Assembly (NCBI GenBank): GCA_944474755.1
Contig: OX104115.1
Coordinates: forward strand, 69,354,993-69,418,992
DNA length: 64,000 nucleotides
Direction of reading: 5' to 3'
DNA from: Limnoperna fortunei
Lineage: Eukaryota > Mollusca > Bivalvia > Mytilida > Modiolidae
Shown here piece by piece: positions 22,630 to 34,048 of the stretch. The notes under the pieces are model-generated. The model was not told the DNA's origin, searched no databases, and worked only from the letters and a program-made list of their open reading frames with translations. Positions within the stretch are counted from its first letter, which is position 1, and each line of letters starts with the position of its first letter. The position numbers and the translations under genes are program-made.

Positions 22630-22759
22630 GTGAATATCCAAAATATGATCACTCGTGTCGCATAAAGCATCAGATTAAACTCGTGCGCGGAACAAGTTCC
22701 GCGCACTCGTTTAATCAGATGCGTTATGTGGCACTCGTGATCATATTTTGGATATTCAC
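22630..22759. repeat. 130-bp near-perfect palindrome
   Basis: Arms 22630-22693 and 22696-22759 (64 bp each, a few mismatches) meet at GGAAC-AA-GTTCC. Arm ends read GTGAATATCCAAAATATGAT / ATCATATTTTGGATATTCAC. The arms are GC-richer at the centre (CGTGCGCGGAAC). It may be a MITE or the core of a foldback element, and could extrude a cruciform. Confidence 0.9.
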
Positions 22760-22799
22760 TCCGCCCGATTAATTATCATATAATTATGTATTTTTACCC

Positions 22800-25410
22800 A
22801 TACATTGATGAAATGCATAACATACTGGTAACTTGAAAATTTTTTAAATAAAAAATTACATCAAAACTTCTACCATACATCGGGCCTTTTCAAAATGCAT
22901 ATAGTAAATTTACATACTGCTGAACAGATTGTCTTCTCCGCATTAATCTGTATAGTCGTCAACTGTGAGATTTCTTTGTATTTCATATTTATTATGCACC
23001 TTGCGATGCTGATAAAATTTTTACAAGTTATATTGCGATATCTATATAATTACCGTTTTTTAAACATCCAAGCTGTTGAACAATTTAACCGGCTAACAGC
23101 TTTCAGCACTGTATCCCTGTTACAACCAGGGAGAATGTCTAGTAAGTAATGCAAAAAAACTTGGTTATTTTATTCACAGTGAGCATTGCAATGTTGATAA
23201 CAAAAGTTTAAAACAAGATAGATATTACGCTTTCAAATTAAAAGATAGAAATATTATCACATGTATACCGAATTCATTTCTGTATCTATTTTCGAAGTTG
23301 GGTTTCTTTTAACTACATTAAATACATGTACGATAATGTAAATAATAATATACGTAGACAATATAATGAAACGATTTAAAAATATTTCATTATTTTACAT
23401 GTTTATTCGTTATAATTTACCAGCAGGTGACTGTCACCAACAGCTAAAGGTAACGCTAATGAGTAATTTATTGTTTGAAGTATAAAGGAAGTCATATTAA
23501 AATCTCGTTATTGTACTACATAGGTCATGCCCAGCGCAATAAGTGCATGTATGAATTTATTAAAAGGTCTTTATATCATAACGGAAATGATAGTAATAGA
23601 GTTTGTCAATCCACCAGAGTATACACTTGGTTCGCTAAAATATACTACAAAACGTATAAGAACCAGATAATAAAACCAATATTGGAACTATCTATGATGA
23701 TCATAAGACTGTTTAAAGTAAGAATGTTTTCTTGTTTGCTTGAGGTTGCTGCACGTGTAATTTAACGATTAAGCTTATTTTTAGTTACCTAAATGTTTGT
23801 CTTTTACTCTTTTTTTTACTGTAGGTTTATATATTTTATTTGTACATAATATTTCTAACAATTTCCAAGGTAAGAAATATATAATTGTTGAAACAGGATG
23901 TCGGTTGCTGATGAAATACCATCTATTTGCAATCGCTAACAAACTGGTTCAAACTAGTAATTTTATGTCATACTTCCTTTTACATGTTTACTGCGTACAA
24001 TTATTTTGCGTCTATCATTTCTAGGTTTCCGTGTTTGTTGCCGACTATATCTTGGTTCTTTCTTATTTCCTTTTAAATCAGTTCTATAAATAGAACGTCA
24101 AGCATATGCTGACATAACATACATTGGTGCATTTTTAATATGCATAATTGGATCATCCAAGATCTGAATTAAATTACACTATTTACGGTCTTTGGTTAAA
24201 GGCAAAACAAACATAACATTTTATGAAAATAAATACAAAAAGAAAGCCTTTTTGAACGATATTTAAATAATAATCTAAACGTTTGAAAGGCCAGGATAAA
24301 AAAGATGTTTTAATTAACATTTTTAGAACAGATCGAAAAATGTCTGCGGTTCTTCATCCCAACTTTTATGATAAAAATTGTGAGTTTCATGTCAGTCTCA
24401 AAATCTTTTACAAAGCTATTGTTATGTTGATCTAGCTCGTAAGGTGACTAAGGACAAGCAGTTTATCGTTTTCCTTAAAACAAATTATTGATAATATGTG
24501 TCTGTTCTTATAAGGCATGATATATATTCAGTTAATACACATGGAAAGAAGTATTGTGACCGAATGATCCATGTACCTTTTATCCTCCCCAGTTTGTTAA
24601 CATTAAAACTGAAAGTTATTTACTCAACCTTAATTGACGAGATTTTCCAATTTTCTAGTCGAAGTCGTTGCAGCAACATCAGGGCAATAAATAATAGACG
24701 CTATAATGTAGCAGAAAACAGCTCAAGCTAAATTTTAAAGCAACGAAGGAATTTACACGTAGGTGGACTGTATCAAATGCATTTACGAAAAAAATCTTCA
24801 ATGTCTAGCCGTCTTAGAATGTACAAGGTTGTTTAGGTATACATCATACTTGAAGGCAAATTTTGCATAGTAATAGTAGTACATATCGTGCCTGTGATAA
24901 AAAAGAAAACAACCAATCGCAGACGGAGTTCATAAAGAGGGTAACATACAAAACGGATGGGTTATCGAATTTACCATAGCCTTTGACACGACCTTAATAC
25001 CCCCTTTTAACCAATACAGACTTTTGCAGTTGCCTTCTTTAACAGAATAGGTAATTTCCTTATTGCTCCAATTGTTTTTGTTTCTAGTTAAAGGGATTTG
25101 GTGTGGTATATGTATAACCCTTGTTCTTACATATGGCTTGCGTTAGTTAAGAAAACGAATGAATTAAAAATAATTCTTTATTAATAACATACAAATAATG
25201 CCCAATTAATCTCACAGTTAATTTCTAGACGGAAAGTAATATTAGCGTTTGGAATGCTCGTCTCTTATGCAGTGTCTAAATTAAAACAGTAAATGCTTAT
25301 TGCTCATCGCATATTACAAGCAAGCTCTTGAAGCTTATAATGCATAGAGTATAACAAACAACATGTCAATCAAATTCATCAACATTGTACTTGAGCTCAA
25401 AGTAAAACCG
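22800..25410. other. Non-coding stretch with no supported gene
   Basis: Several 60-96-codon ORFs occur (for example 23475-23765) but none has a recognisable domain, repeat or splice context. It includes the 3' flank of receptor B. Confidence 0.45.
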
Positions 25411-25411
25411 C

Positions 25412-25417
25412 TTTATT
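25412..25417 (-). promoter_or_regulatory. Probable poly(A) signal of receptor gene B
   Basis: AATAAA on the minus strand about 55 bases after the stop codon of receptor B; well placed for a short 3' UTR. Confidence 0.5.
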
Positions 25418-25472
25418 ACTATTAACTTTTAATATCACATAATATTCACTTAAGTACGCCCCTTTTGTACAA

Positions 25473-25798
25473 CTAAACCCGAGAAAAACTATATTGTGCT
25501 TCACTTTCCATTTTTTCATAGTATTCGCAAACGCTTGATAGTGTATCGTAGTATTTTAGAAATTCCAGTCCGTCCAGTAATTTAAACACTGTAGCTTCTG
25601 ATGCTTTCAAGTGTTTCCATTTTATTAGTGTTTCATATGCTTGGTTTTTGACGTCTTTATGGTCTGCTTTAATTATATTCATAGAGTCATTTGATACTCC
25701 TAGCTGTATGCCTATATCAAAGAACCGATTATCTCCTGTTATCATTTTACTTATCGTTAGAGCATCGCGATCTGATAGTACTGTATGAGACCAACAAT
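25473..25798 (-). CDS. Receptor B exon: death domain and C-terminus
   Basis: Acceptor TTTTTTTCAG|ATTG. Helices: VLSDRDALTISKMI, FFDIGIQLGV, MNIIKADHK, QAYETLIKWK (identical to gene A), ATVFKLLDGL and a Tyr/Glu-rich last helix (VCEYYEKME). It ends SFSRV; stop at 25473. Confidence 0.88.
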
Positions 25799-28700
25799 CT
25801 GAAAAAAAGTTAGCTGGTGAAAACTATACAATCAGGAGTTTCTTCTGTCATATCAAATAAGTTTTGGTTGACACACGTTTTCATAATATTCATTTTACAT
25901 TATGTTTTAGTTGTTATAATTAAATCTTGTTGTAAATATAACAACTACATAACTAGACTGATAAACCTGTAGTTGATAATGATCCTTTAACTTGGATACA
26001 TAAAGATAATGCAAAACTTCAAATGACAAGTATTACAAAAAATTCTTAATAGAGTTTTTTTGTTTGTTTGTTTGAATGGTGTTTTAACGCCACTTTCATC
26101 AATTTTTCAGCTATTTCATGGCGTCCAGTTTTTATTTGGGGAGGAAGCCGGAGTATCCGGAGAGAACCCCCGACCTGCGGTAGGAAAACTTAATAGAGTT
26201 AGGAAAGGCATGTAATGAAATTCAGGTCAAAGTACAGAAAAATACATTACCATGAGCAAGTTTCCAATCTTTTATTTTATCTGAATTGTTCAGTGTACTA
26301 AGAGAATCATAGCCATAATCAGTTGAAAGATCACTTGCATCAATTTGACTTGTGGTAGTCACGGTGGACGAAAAAACTTTGGGTATCAGCGTTTTTGAAC
26401 TTTCCACCCTGAAGTAAGAGTTGGATGATTAATGGTGAAATATGGGAGCATGCGGAAGATTTTTTAAATTTATGCTCATTATTTTTTATTGTTTGGTTTT
26501 GTAGTTTACGTTTACATATTTTTGAGAATAGCTTCCAAAGACTTTATATTAATTTACATTCCAATAGTTTCGTGAATAGGATTAGTTCGACAAACGTACG
26601 ACTGGTGTAATTTTATAACCTTGGTATCTTTGAAAATTTTTTGTTCAAAGTCAACATTTGATAATAGTAAAAAAACTGCAAATTTACATCAAAGATTTTA
26701 TAGTAGTATGAGGCGTTCTATTCAACACTGAATCTTGAATTTTTCACTTTTTCATTTTTGGTGAACCTGTGTGTCTGTTGTAGTACATTTTATAAACATT
26801 CGATAATGTTAAAAGAAATGCAAATTTACGACAAAATTGTGTAATAGTAGTAAGCTTTATATTCCAAATTTAATCTAGAATTTGACACTATTTTAAGTGA
26901 AACCAATGATGCCTGATTTAATGAAACGCGCATCTGTGATAGTAAAGTGTATTATATGATTATTAAACAATAAAACTACTGAAACCAATATACCATACCA
27001 ATATTATTGTTTAGTTATTGAAGCATATTTACCCAAGATGTGGCTCATGTCTTCTTTTTCGTCTCTTCTCTAAAAGTGCAAGTATGTAATAATTTAATTT
27101 TAGTGTATTCGGTTATTATTGTATTTATAAATACACTCTAGATATTGTTTCATGTCAATTATATAAAGACTCAGACAATTATTTGTCAACAAAACATGTT
27201 TTGTAATGACGGATATATCCATACAGATCTGTGTGTTATCGACAATATAAAAAACAGAAAGTGTATATCTTGTACAGGTTATTTTAATACTTTATACTTA
27301 CTAAGACAGTAACATATGATCGCACCTACAATCCCTGCTATCACCAGTGATAGTGCAATTGGAATATAAACACTATTTGCTAACTGATCATTTGATGACC
27401 TGAAAATAAATGGTCTTTAAATGGAACTCACTGTAAGACGAGTTTTATGTACTGATCCCAACGAGTACATCTGTACATCCGTTTAACATATGTTCTGTCA
27501 AATTTATTTTTCATTATAACATTTTATTACAGTGATTAACAGAAAAAAAACATATACAGTTATCTCTTTTGGATTGGACCTAATGCAGAACAATTACAAA
27601 TTATAATTAAATTAATTTAAAAAATACAATACACGGTTGATATTAAGTATATTGCCATTCCAAATGTTATTTTCGTGCTTAAAAGTGATTTTCACTATAT
27701 TTGTATATATGTAAAAGTGAGAATTCTTGGATACGTTGTTAATGAAATCGGTTACAATATTGCCAATTAAATATACTAGTCATGATTTGATTAACACTGA
27801 GCTTTTTCGCCATTAATACAATCTGTCTTACGTTAAAATGAAAACGTACCCCTTTGGCAAAACATTGCCACAAACCGCATTCTTCATACGATTGCATGGA
27901 AGCGTTTCAAATCTACCCTCGTGCTGACAATTTGTGCAAGGTTGACATTCCTCGTGCGAATAGTGTTCACTATAGAAACCTTTTGGACAAGGAACACAGT
28001 GTCTGCATGTGAGTGCACCATAAACAGGGTCTATAGATGGTATTATTTCCTAAATCATATTAGAGCAACTTGTGTTAATGTGTCACATATGTTGATTAAA
28101 ACGTTTATAATACAGACAGGAAAACCCAAGTCATACAATTTGCTTAAATAATCTATCACTTTAACTAACTTTTTTCCTAATATGTGTCGGAAACATTATG
28201 ACCAAGTTGTAGTAGTAGAAGGTACAACTTAGGAGGTTCTGTCTACGTAAATTTCATTCAAACTTCTTTCGACAGATCATTGTTACAAAACATTGATATT
28301 TAATTCATGACTATTGTTTAATTACATATTGAGAGAAGATAAACAAAACACAAACATCACAACACACCAAATCACCAACAACTTAACGTAGAGAACAAAT
28401 AGCATAAAGGCCAAACATTTATTTAGATTTTAGATTTTCATATTTGATGCGTTCACTCGGAAACAGTAACATGTGTTACATGAGGTCACAATACAAAAAT
28501 CAAAGTTTCAAACAAACAAGACTAACACATTAACAAAAGATTGTGTGTAGTTACTTAAATAAGTCATTCAGCTTTTTACGAGGGGTTGAAACAGTCAAAT
28601 GAAATAATCATTGTGTAATAAGAACCTAAATGCACAATAATATTACGAAATTTAATTTGTCATTCTTACTTCGATGACCGACAGTCCAAGTCCTTGCGGA

Positions 28701-28806
28701 CACCGATCACAGGTTTTACAGACGTCTCCCTGCTTATTGTAATACTGATGCTTTTGGTAGTCACAGTACTGTGTATTGATGGACGCTGGAGTCATTCTTT
28801 CTGTAC
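25473..28806 (-). CDS. TNF-receptor-like death-domain receptor B (six exons, 5' end missing)
   Basis: Joining 28670-28806, 27850-28049, 27302-27399, 27033-27069, 26251-26408 and 25473-25798 on the minus strand gives 317 codons plus stop in one frame, with GT/AG borders and the same intron phases as receptor A. Order: two cysteine-rich domains, a transmembrane helix, a KKRRKRR basic segment, a Ser/Thr linker, a death domain. The role should be as for A: a type I receptor signalling through its death domain to adaptors. The extracellular exons are the most alike in the pair (CRD2 is 200 nt in both). The linker and the last helix of the death domain differ more, so the two may differ in adaptor choice. 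It lies about 11 kb from gene A on the same strand, a tandem duplication. Signal peptide not found. Confidence 0.85.
26056..26190 (-). mobile_element. Truncated SINE in an intron of receptor B
   Basis: TTTGTTTGTTTGAATGGTG, TTTTAACGCCACTTTCATC, ATTTCATGGCGTCCAG, GGAGGAAGCCGGAGTATCC and CGACCTGCGGTAGG, ending at 'aaaactta'. Sits between the death-domain and linker exons, not the intron that holds the similar copy in gene A. Confidence 0.75.
26251..26408 (-). CDS. Receptor B exon: cytoplasmic linker
   Basis: Acceptor CTTACTTCAG|GGTGG, donor GCTCATG|GTAATG. Ser/Thr-rich (FSSTVTTTSQ) and acidic (DASDLSTDYGYDS), ending in KIKDWKLAH. The DLSTD block echoes DLATD in gene A. Confidence 0.75.
27033..27069 (-). 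CDS. Receptor B exon: basic juxtamembrane micro-exon
   Basis: 37 nt; acceptor GCACTTTTAG|AGAAG, donor ATCTTGG|GTAAAT. It encodes KKRRKRRHEPHL. It is needed to keep frame between the helix and the linker, and is 12 nt shorter than the gene A exon. Confidence 0.7.
27302..27399 (-). CDS. Receptor B exon: transmembrane helix
   Basis: Acceptor TATTTTCAG|GTCATC, donor GTCTTA|GTAAGT. SSNDQLANS precedes a hydrophobic run VYIPIALSLVIAGIVGAII, followed by CYCL, where Cys near the inner face could be palmitoylated. Same phases as in gene A. Confidence 0.83.
27850..28049 (-). CDS. Receptor B exon: second cysteine-rich domain
   Basis: Acceptor ATGATTTAG|GAAAT, donor CAAAGGG|GTACGT. It encodes TCRHCVPCPKGFYSE, ECQPCTNC and PCNRMKNAVCG; eight Cys in the same positions as gene A. 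Confidence 0.85.
28670..28806 (-). CDS. Receptor B exon: first cysteine-rich domain
   Basis: Acceptor CTATATCAG|GTACAG, donor ATCGAA|GTAAG. It encodes TERMTPASINTQ, then YCDYQKHQYYNKQGD and CKTCDRCPQGLGL. It enters with two bases of a split codon, so an upstream coding exon must exist. Confidence 0.82.
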
Positions 28807-28814
28807 CTGATATA

Positions 28815-30440
28815 GTTTATGCTAATTTGGTATTCAGGTGAATATTTAGTTGTACCGGTTCAAATTATATTGCTTCAATACACATTAATGCCGTAACAAA
28901 ATGGTTGACACAAGTTTTCTTTGTTTGTCTTCTTTGTATATTATAGGCTTCTACTATTAAATATTTTACATATAAATAATAAAAGGGGATTTAATTAGAC
29001 TGTTATAAGATACTGTATTATAATGACCGGCAAGGAAATTACTTCAATTTACATCAGTTACAAGTATATCTACTAATACACGACTAACAATTTTACAGAT
29101 ACACAATTACAGCCCTTTGAACTAATTTGTGAAAATCAAACTACTACCACCATCTTGATATGGACACACTTCAATTAAAAAGAAAAATGTTTTTCTGAGG
29201 TCTTTCTAAAAAATAGAACAAACGCACTGTGTGTGAAAGGAAATAGGGGATGTGTTGATGTGTTATATTGGTTTTTTAAATAGAAAAAAGTTAATAAAAC
29301 AGTTTATTACAGTACCCTAAGCAAACAAAAGCATGACCATAAATCACAAGAGGAAAAGAATAAAGTAGTAAAATTAATACTTTTTTGTTTCAGGTGCCCC
29401 TGCATGCCAGATTTTGTTCATAAGAGTACAGACACAATTGTTCAACTATTAATAAGTCGTTTTACATCCAATAATAAATTATATACATGAACATTTACTT
29501 ATAATATAAATTTATATTTACACTGACGTATTTCTGGAGTGTCTTCAACTACCCGTATGTTTCAAAGTGCGTAGTAAATTCGGGGGAAGTCCCGAATAGA
29601 GGGGTATAAATCTAAAATTATAATGAATACACAATAACAACCTTCGAATGAAAACATATATATATTTTTAGCGACTTCTATACTTTTATGATAATACACT
29701 ATGCATAATATGGTAAATAAAATAAATGTTTAAATAACTTGAAGTACGCAAAATTAAAGGCATACATTTAACTTAAGTACATCCACACGTTACAAAAACA
29801 CTAACCTTTTATTCTGTAATGTAATCTCATAAGCTTTCACATCTACGCAAGTACAGCGTTAAATGATAAATCTGTCTTAGAATCACTGATAATTATTAAA
29901 TAAACTTCTTAGTAAACTGTATGTCACTAGTTGAATCTTGTGTGCCATGTCACATGACTGTTCACATGATCAAGGGCTTACATCAAAATGCAAATGACAG
30001 CAAAGGTCAATAAATGGGCACTATCAACCGTGATATAAAATTCTAACTGATTTGTGAATTGCTTAAAAAAAAGATATAAGATATAAAGAACCCCTTACTT
30101 ACAAATCTCATCCGGTTAAATCTATATTCAGTGCAATAGGTTATTAAGTTTTATTTGTGGGATAACGCACAGCCCGTCCTCACGTGGCGGATAGGAGAGG
30201 TAAAGAGCTTGGTGGATTATAATTTTAAAAGCATGACCCCGAACCATAGTTACCACGATAGTTACGGGAATACCATTGCAAGAAAAGTACCTTTTCAAGT
30301 ATAGTTCTACACGAAGAAGGCTGATTATAGCCGCGACAAATGTTTAAATTCACCGTCCCTACCGATACTTTTCCCAGTGGCAGTAAAATTTGTGTTCCAG
30401 TAAGGATGTTCTTACACTAAACATTCTATCTACATATCAT
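28815..30440. other. Unresolved 5' region of receptor B
   Basis: The first exon(s) and promoter of receptor B should be here or further right. A donor-like site near 29815 (minus strand AATAAAAG|GTTAGT) could end a 5' UTR exon, but no signal peptide could be read. Confidence 0.35.
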
Positions 30441-31073
30441 TATTAGGGTATATTGTTTACATTATAAATTGTAAAATAGTAAACCACTAAAAATAAAACT
30501 AGTTCATGCGGTTTCTTATTAAATCTCATGTTACATGCGTGATTCAAACATCTTCTTGGAATCATTTACTCGCGTATGATATATTTAAGTTATCCTAAGG
30601 ATTCATAATTCGGATTGATTTTTGAACAGGGTGTATATGTTATACAATTTAAAAATACAAATAATACATGTATACATATTTTTGCAATTATAATTTTAAA
30701 AATACACATTTTTTATTAATAATCTCTGGACTAAGATTAATTCGCCTTAACATATTCATTAAGTTACTAGAACATTAATATTAATGCACTGAAAAGTGAT
30801 TACTAACAAAAACACTTATCAACCTCAAACCTATTCATTTTACTTTTACTTTTCACTTTAAGCAAACCAATATTTGCGAAAATTGTTACTACATAGAGGT
30901 GTTGTTAGTTGCCCATAAAACTACAAATATTTACGAATTTAAGATCGTTACAAATATAATGTCATCTAGGCAAATACGCGAGGATGCAGATAATTGTCAT
31001 GTCAAAAGAACAATGTTATCCTAATGGGACAGACAAACATGAATAATTCTAACAGAATTATACGAGAAGATGG

Positions 31074-31136
31074 TTTTGTTTGTTTAAATGAAGTTCAACC
31101 CCCACTTTAAGTAATTTATATGCTGTATCATAACAT
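31074..31136 (-). repeat. Decayed SINE tail
   Basis: TTTGTTTGTTTAAATGAAG then 'ttcaacccccactttaagtaattt' and 'tatcataaca'; only in copy 1 of the segmental duplication. Confidence 0.4.
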
Positions 31137-32486
31137 ATGAGACACAAACAATCTACAACTGGACAAACTCGATATGAAGAGACCAAAACATGCTATAGCA
31201 GAGGCTTTCATCAAATTTTTACCTCTTCCATGAAAGCATTCAGCGCACCCCAGACTACCGGAAGCCTACCAAATCAATTTCAAAATCTTAAAAAAAACAT
31301 CACATGTGTTTTCTACTGCGTCGTAGGGTAACCATAAAATAAAATTAAAGATGATGTTCAACAACAGTTCGACAGTTTCAATGACAAGTTTATTTTTTGT
31401 TAGGGGGGATAATACTTCTGCTTTTTCTTCACCATGGGGTTCTCAAAGTAGATTGCCTAGCGGTGATGGGAATAATATAGCGCAGTGCAGACCCAACTTA
31501 TATATATATTTAAAATGCAATTAAATGCCATTAATTTTATAGTTTTAATTACAAGTGTGTTAATTTATTGATTCATATTACAAAATTAGTACCATGACAA
31601 TTACATATTATTTTAATTGATAATGGTACTTTCTTCATTTTAATGATTGCTTGATTTCATAACATTTAAACAACAAGTAATGTCTCTTAGACGCAATAAA
31701 GATAACATAACAAACTAAGAAAGTACAACTATAAATTATAATAATATTGTAATTCTCTTTGTACTTATTTTGTAATATAAATCAATAAATAAACATTTAA
31801 AAAAATTAAAATCAAACAAATGAAAATAAAACGTGTCACATTTTAAACTGGTTGTACTATTCTTCCCGCTAACCATGACACATCTGACACCTTTCGAATT
31901 GTGAAAAACAGTCATTGGCCAAATTATTGTGTTACATGTATATAAGCGAGTTTGCACAACGTTCTATCAATAAAATATAATTTTGGGGTATATTGTTTAC
32001 ATTATAACTCTGAATTGTAAAATAGTAAACCATTAAAAATAAAACTAGTGCATGCGGTTTCATATTAAATCACACGTTACATGCGTGATTCAAACGTCTT
32101 CTCGGAATCGTTTACTCGACGCATAGAATATATTTAAGAAATCATTGTGATTAGTAATTCGGATTGATCCTTGTACAGGCATGACAGGGTGTGCATTTTA
32201 AACAATTTAAACACAAACACTTTTGGGTAAATAATGTGTAGACTAACATTAATACGCCTTAACACAATAAGTCCATTAAATTACTCGTCGGACATTAACG
32301 AGTACTGAAAAGTCAATATAAACTTACGAATTTACAAAAATCAAACCTCTACTTTAAACCTTTCACGTTAGCAGATAAATATTTTTTAATATTACCGGTA
32401 GTTGTTATCACCTAGAGTCATTACTCATAAAAGCATACATCTTCTCGAAATGAAGCCCGTAACAATTCTTCACAACAAGATATATA

Positions 32487-34048
32487 TGGAACGCCAAATT
32501 AACATATATTCAATTAATTGTACCTATCTTCAAATAATTGAAGATACCTTCAATCATTTGAAGATATCTTCAAATAAATTGAAGATATCTTCAATTCAAT
32601 TGTACCTATCTTCAAATAATTAAAGATATCTTCATATCAATTGAACCTATCTTCAAATGAATTATACCTAGGTGCAATTTAATTGATTCATTTAAAGATA
32701 TCTTCAATTCATTTGAAGATATCTTCAATTCAATTACACCTATCTTCAATTAAATTGAAGATATCTTTAATTCACTTGAAGATAGGTCTAATTCCAACAT
32801 CTCCATAATTCATTTGGAGATATCTCCAATTCATTTGAAGATATCTTCAATTCAATTACACCTATCTTCAATTGAATTACACATATCTTCAATTGAATTA
32901 TATTATAATACAAATTTGATTAAGTGCAATTGAAGATTATGGAACGCCAAATTAACATATATTCAATTAATTGTACCTATCTTCAAATATTGAAGATATC
33001 TTCAATTGAATTATACCTATCTTCAATTCAATTATAGATATCTTCAATTCAATTATACCTATCTTCATTTCAATTGTACCTAGGTACAATTCAGCACAAT
33101 TGAAGATATCTTCAATTCAATTGTACCTATCTTCAATTCAATTGTACCTATCTTCAATTCAATTGTACCTATCTTCAATTCAATTATAGATATCTTCAAT
33201 TGCATTGAACCTATCTTCAATCGAATTGAACCTATCTTCAATTGAATTAAACCTATCTTCAATTCAATTGTGCCTAGGTATCTTCAATTCAAATTTGTAT
33301 TATAATATAATTCAATTGAAGATAGGTGTAATTCAATTGAAGATAGGTGTAATTGAATTGAAGATATCTTCAAATGAATTGAAGATATCTTCAAATGAAT
33401 TGAAGATATCTTCAAATGAATTGGAGATATCTCCAAATGAATTATGGAGATGTTGGAATAAGACCTATCTTCAAGTGAATTAAAGATATCTTCAATTCAA
33501 TTGAAGATAGGTGTAATTGAATTGAAGATATCTTCAAATGAATCAATTAAATTGCACCTAGGTATAATTCATTTGAAGATAGGTTCAATTGATATGAAGA
33601 TATCTTTAATTATTTGAAGATAGGTACAATTGAATTGAAGATATCTTCAATTTATTTGAAGATATCTTCAAATGATTGAAGATATCTTCAATTATTTGAA
33701 GATAGGTACAATTAATTGAATATATGTTAATTTGGCGTTCCATAGAAGATAGCTAGGCACAATTGAATTGAAGATAGGTTTAATTCAATTGAAGATAGGT
33801 TCAATTCGATTGAAGATAGGTTCAATTCAATTGAAGATATCTATAATTGAATTGAAGATAGGTACAATTGAATTGAAGATATCTTTAATTGTGCTGAATT
33901 GTACCTAGGTACAATTGAATTGAAGATAGGTATAATTGAATTGAAGATATCTATAATTGAATTGAAGATAGGTATAATTCAATTGAAGATATCTTCAATA
34001 TTTGAAGATAGGTACAATTAATTGAATATATGTTAATTTGGCGTTCCA
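32487..34048. mobile_element. Palindrome-rich TA-flanked element containing an inverted copy of itself
   Basis: Outer ends are TGGAACGCCAAATTAACATA at 32487 and its reverse complement ending at 34048, each next to TA (32485-32486, 34049-34050). The identical ends occur again inside, at 32940 and 33742, again flanked by TA. Call the four blocks P (32487-32939), Q (32940-33284), P' (33285-33742) and Q' (33743-34048): P' is the reverse complement of P, and Q' of Q. So the inner unit Q-P' equals the outer unit P-Q' turned round. Almost the whole body is built from TTGAAGATATCTTCAA-like palindromes and ATTGTACCTATCTTCAATTC-like words. No coding capacity; long ORFs across it are translations of the repeat. 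Confidence 0.85.
32940..33742. mobile_element. Inner, inverted copy of the palindromic element
   Basis: 803 bp between internal TGGAACGCC/GGCGTTCCA ends with TA on both sides. Read in reverse it runs parallel to the interrupted outer copy, including the landmarks TATTATAATACAAATTTG, CCTAGG and the CAGCACAATT word near 33090. Confidence 0.75.

Noticed and set aside
23475..23765. 96-codon plus-strand ORF
   Set aside because: No domain, no splice or promoter context, AT-rich composition; not supported as a gene.
33080..33483. ORFs encoding repeated ELKIGTI / ELKISSN units
   Set aside because: They come from translating the palindromic element; opposite strands both stay open because the repeat lacks stops in those frames.
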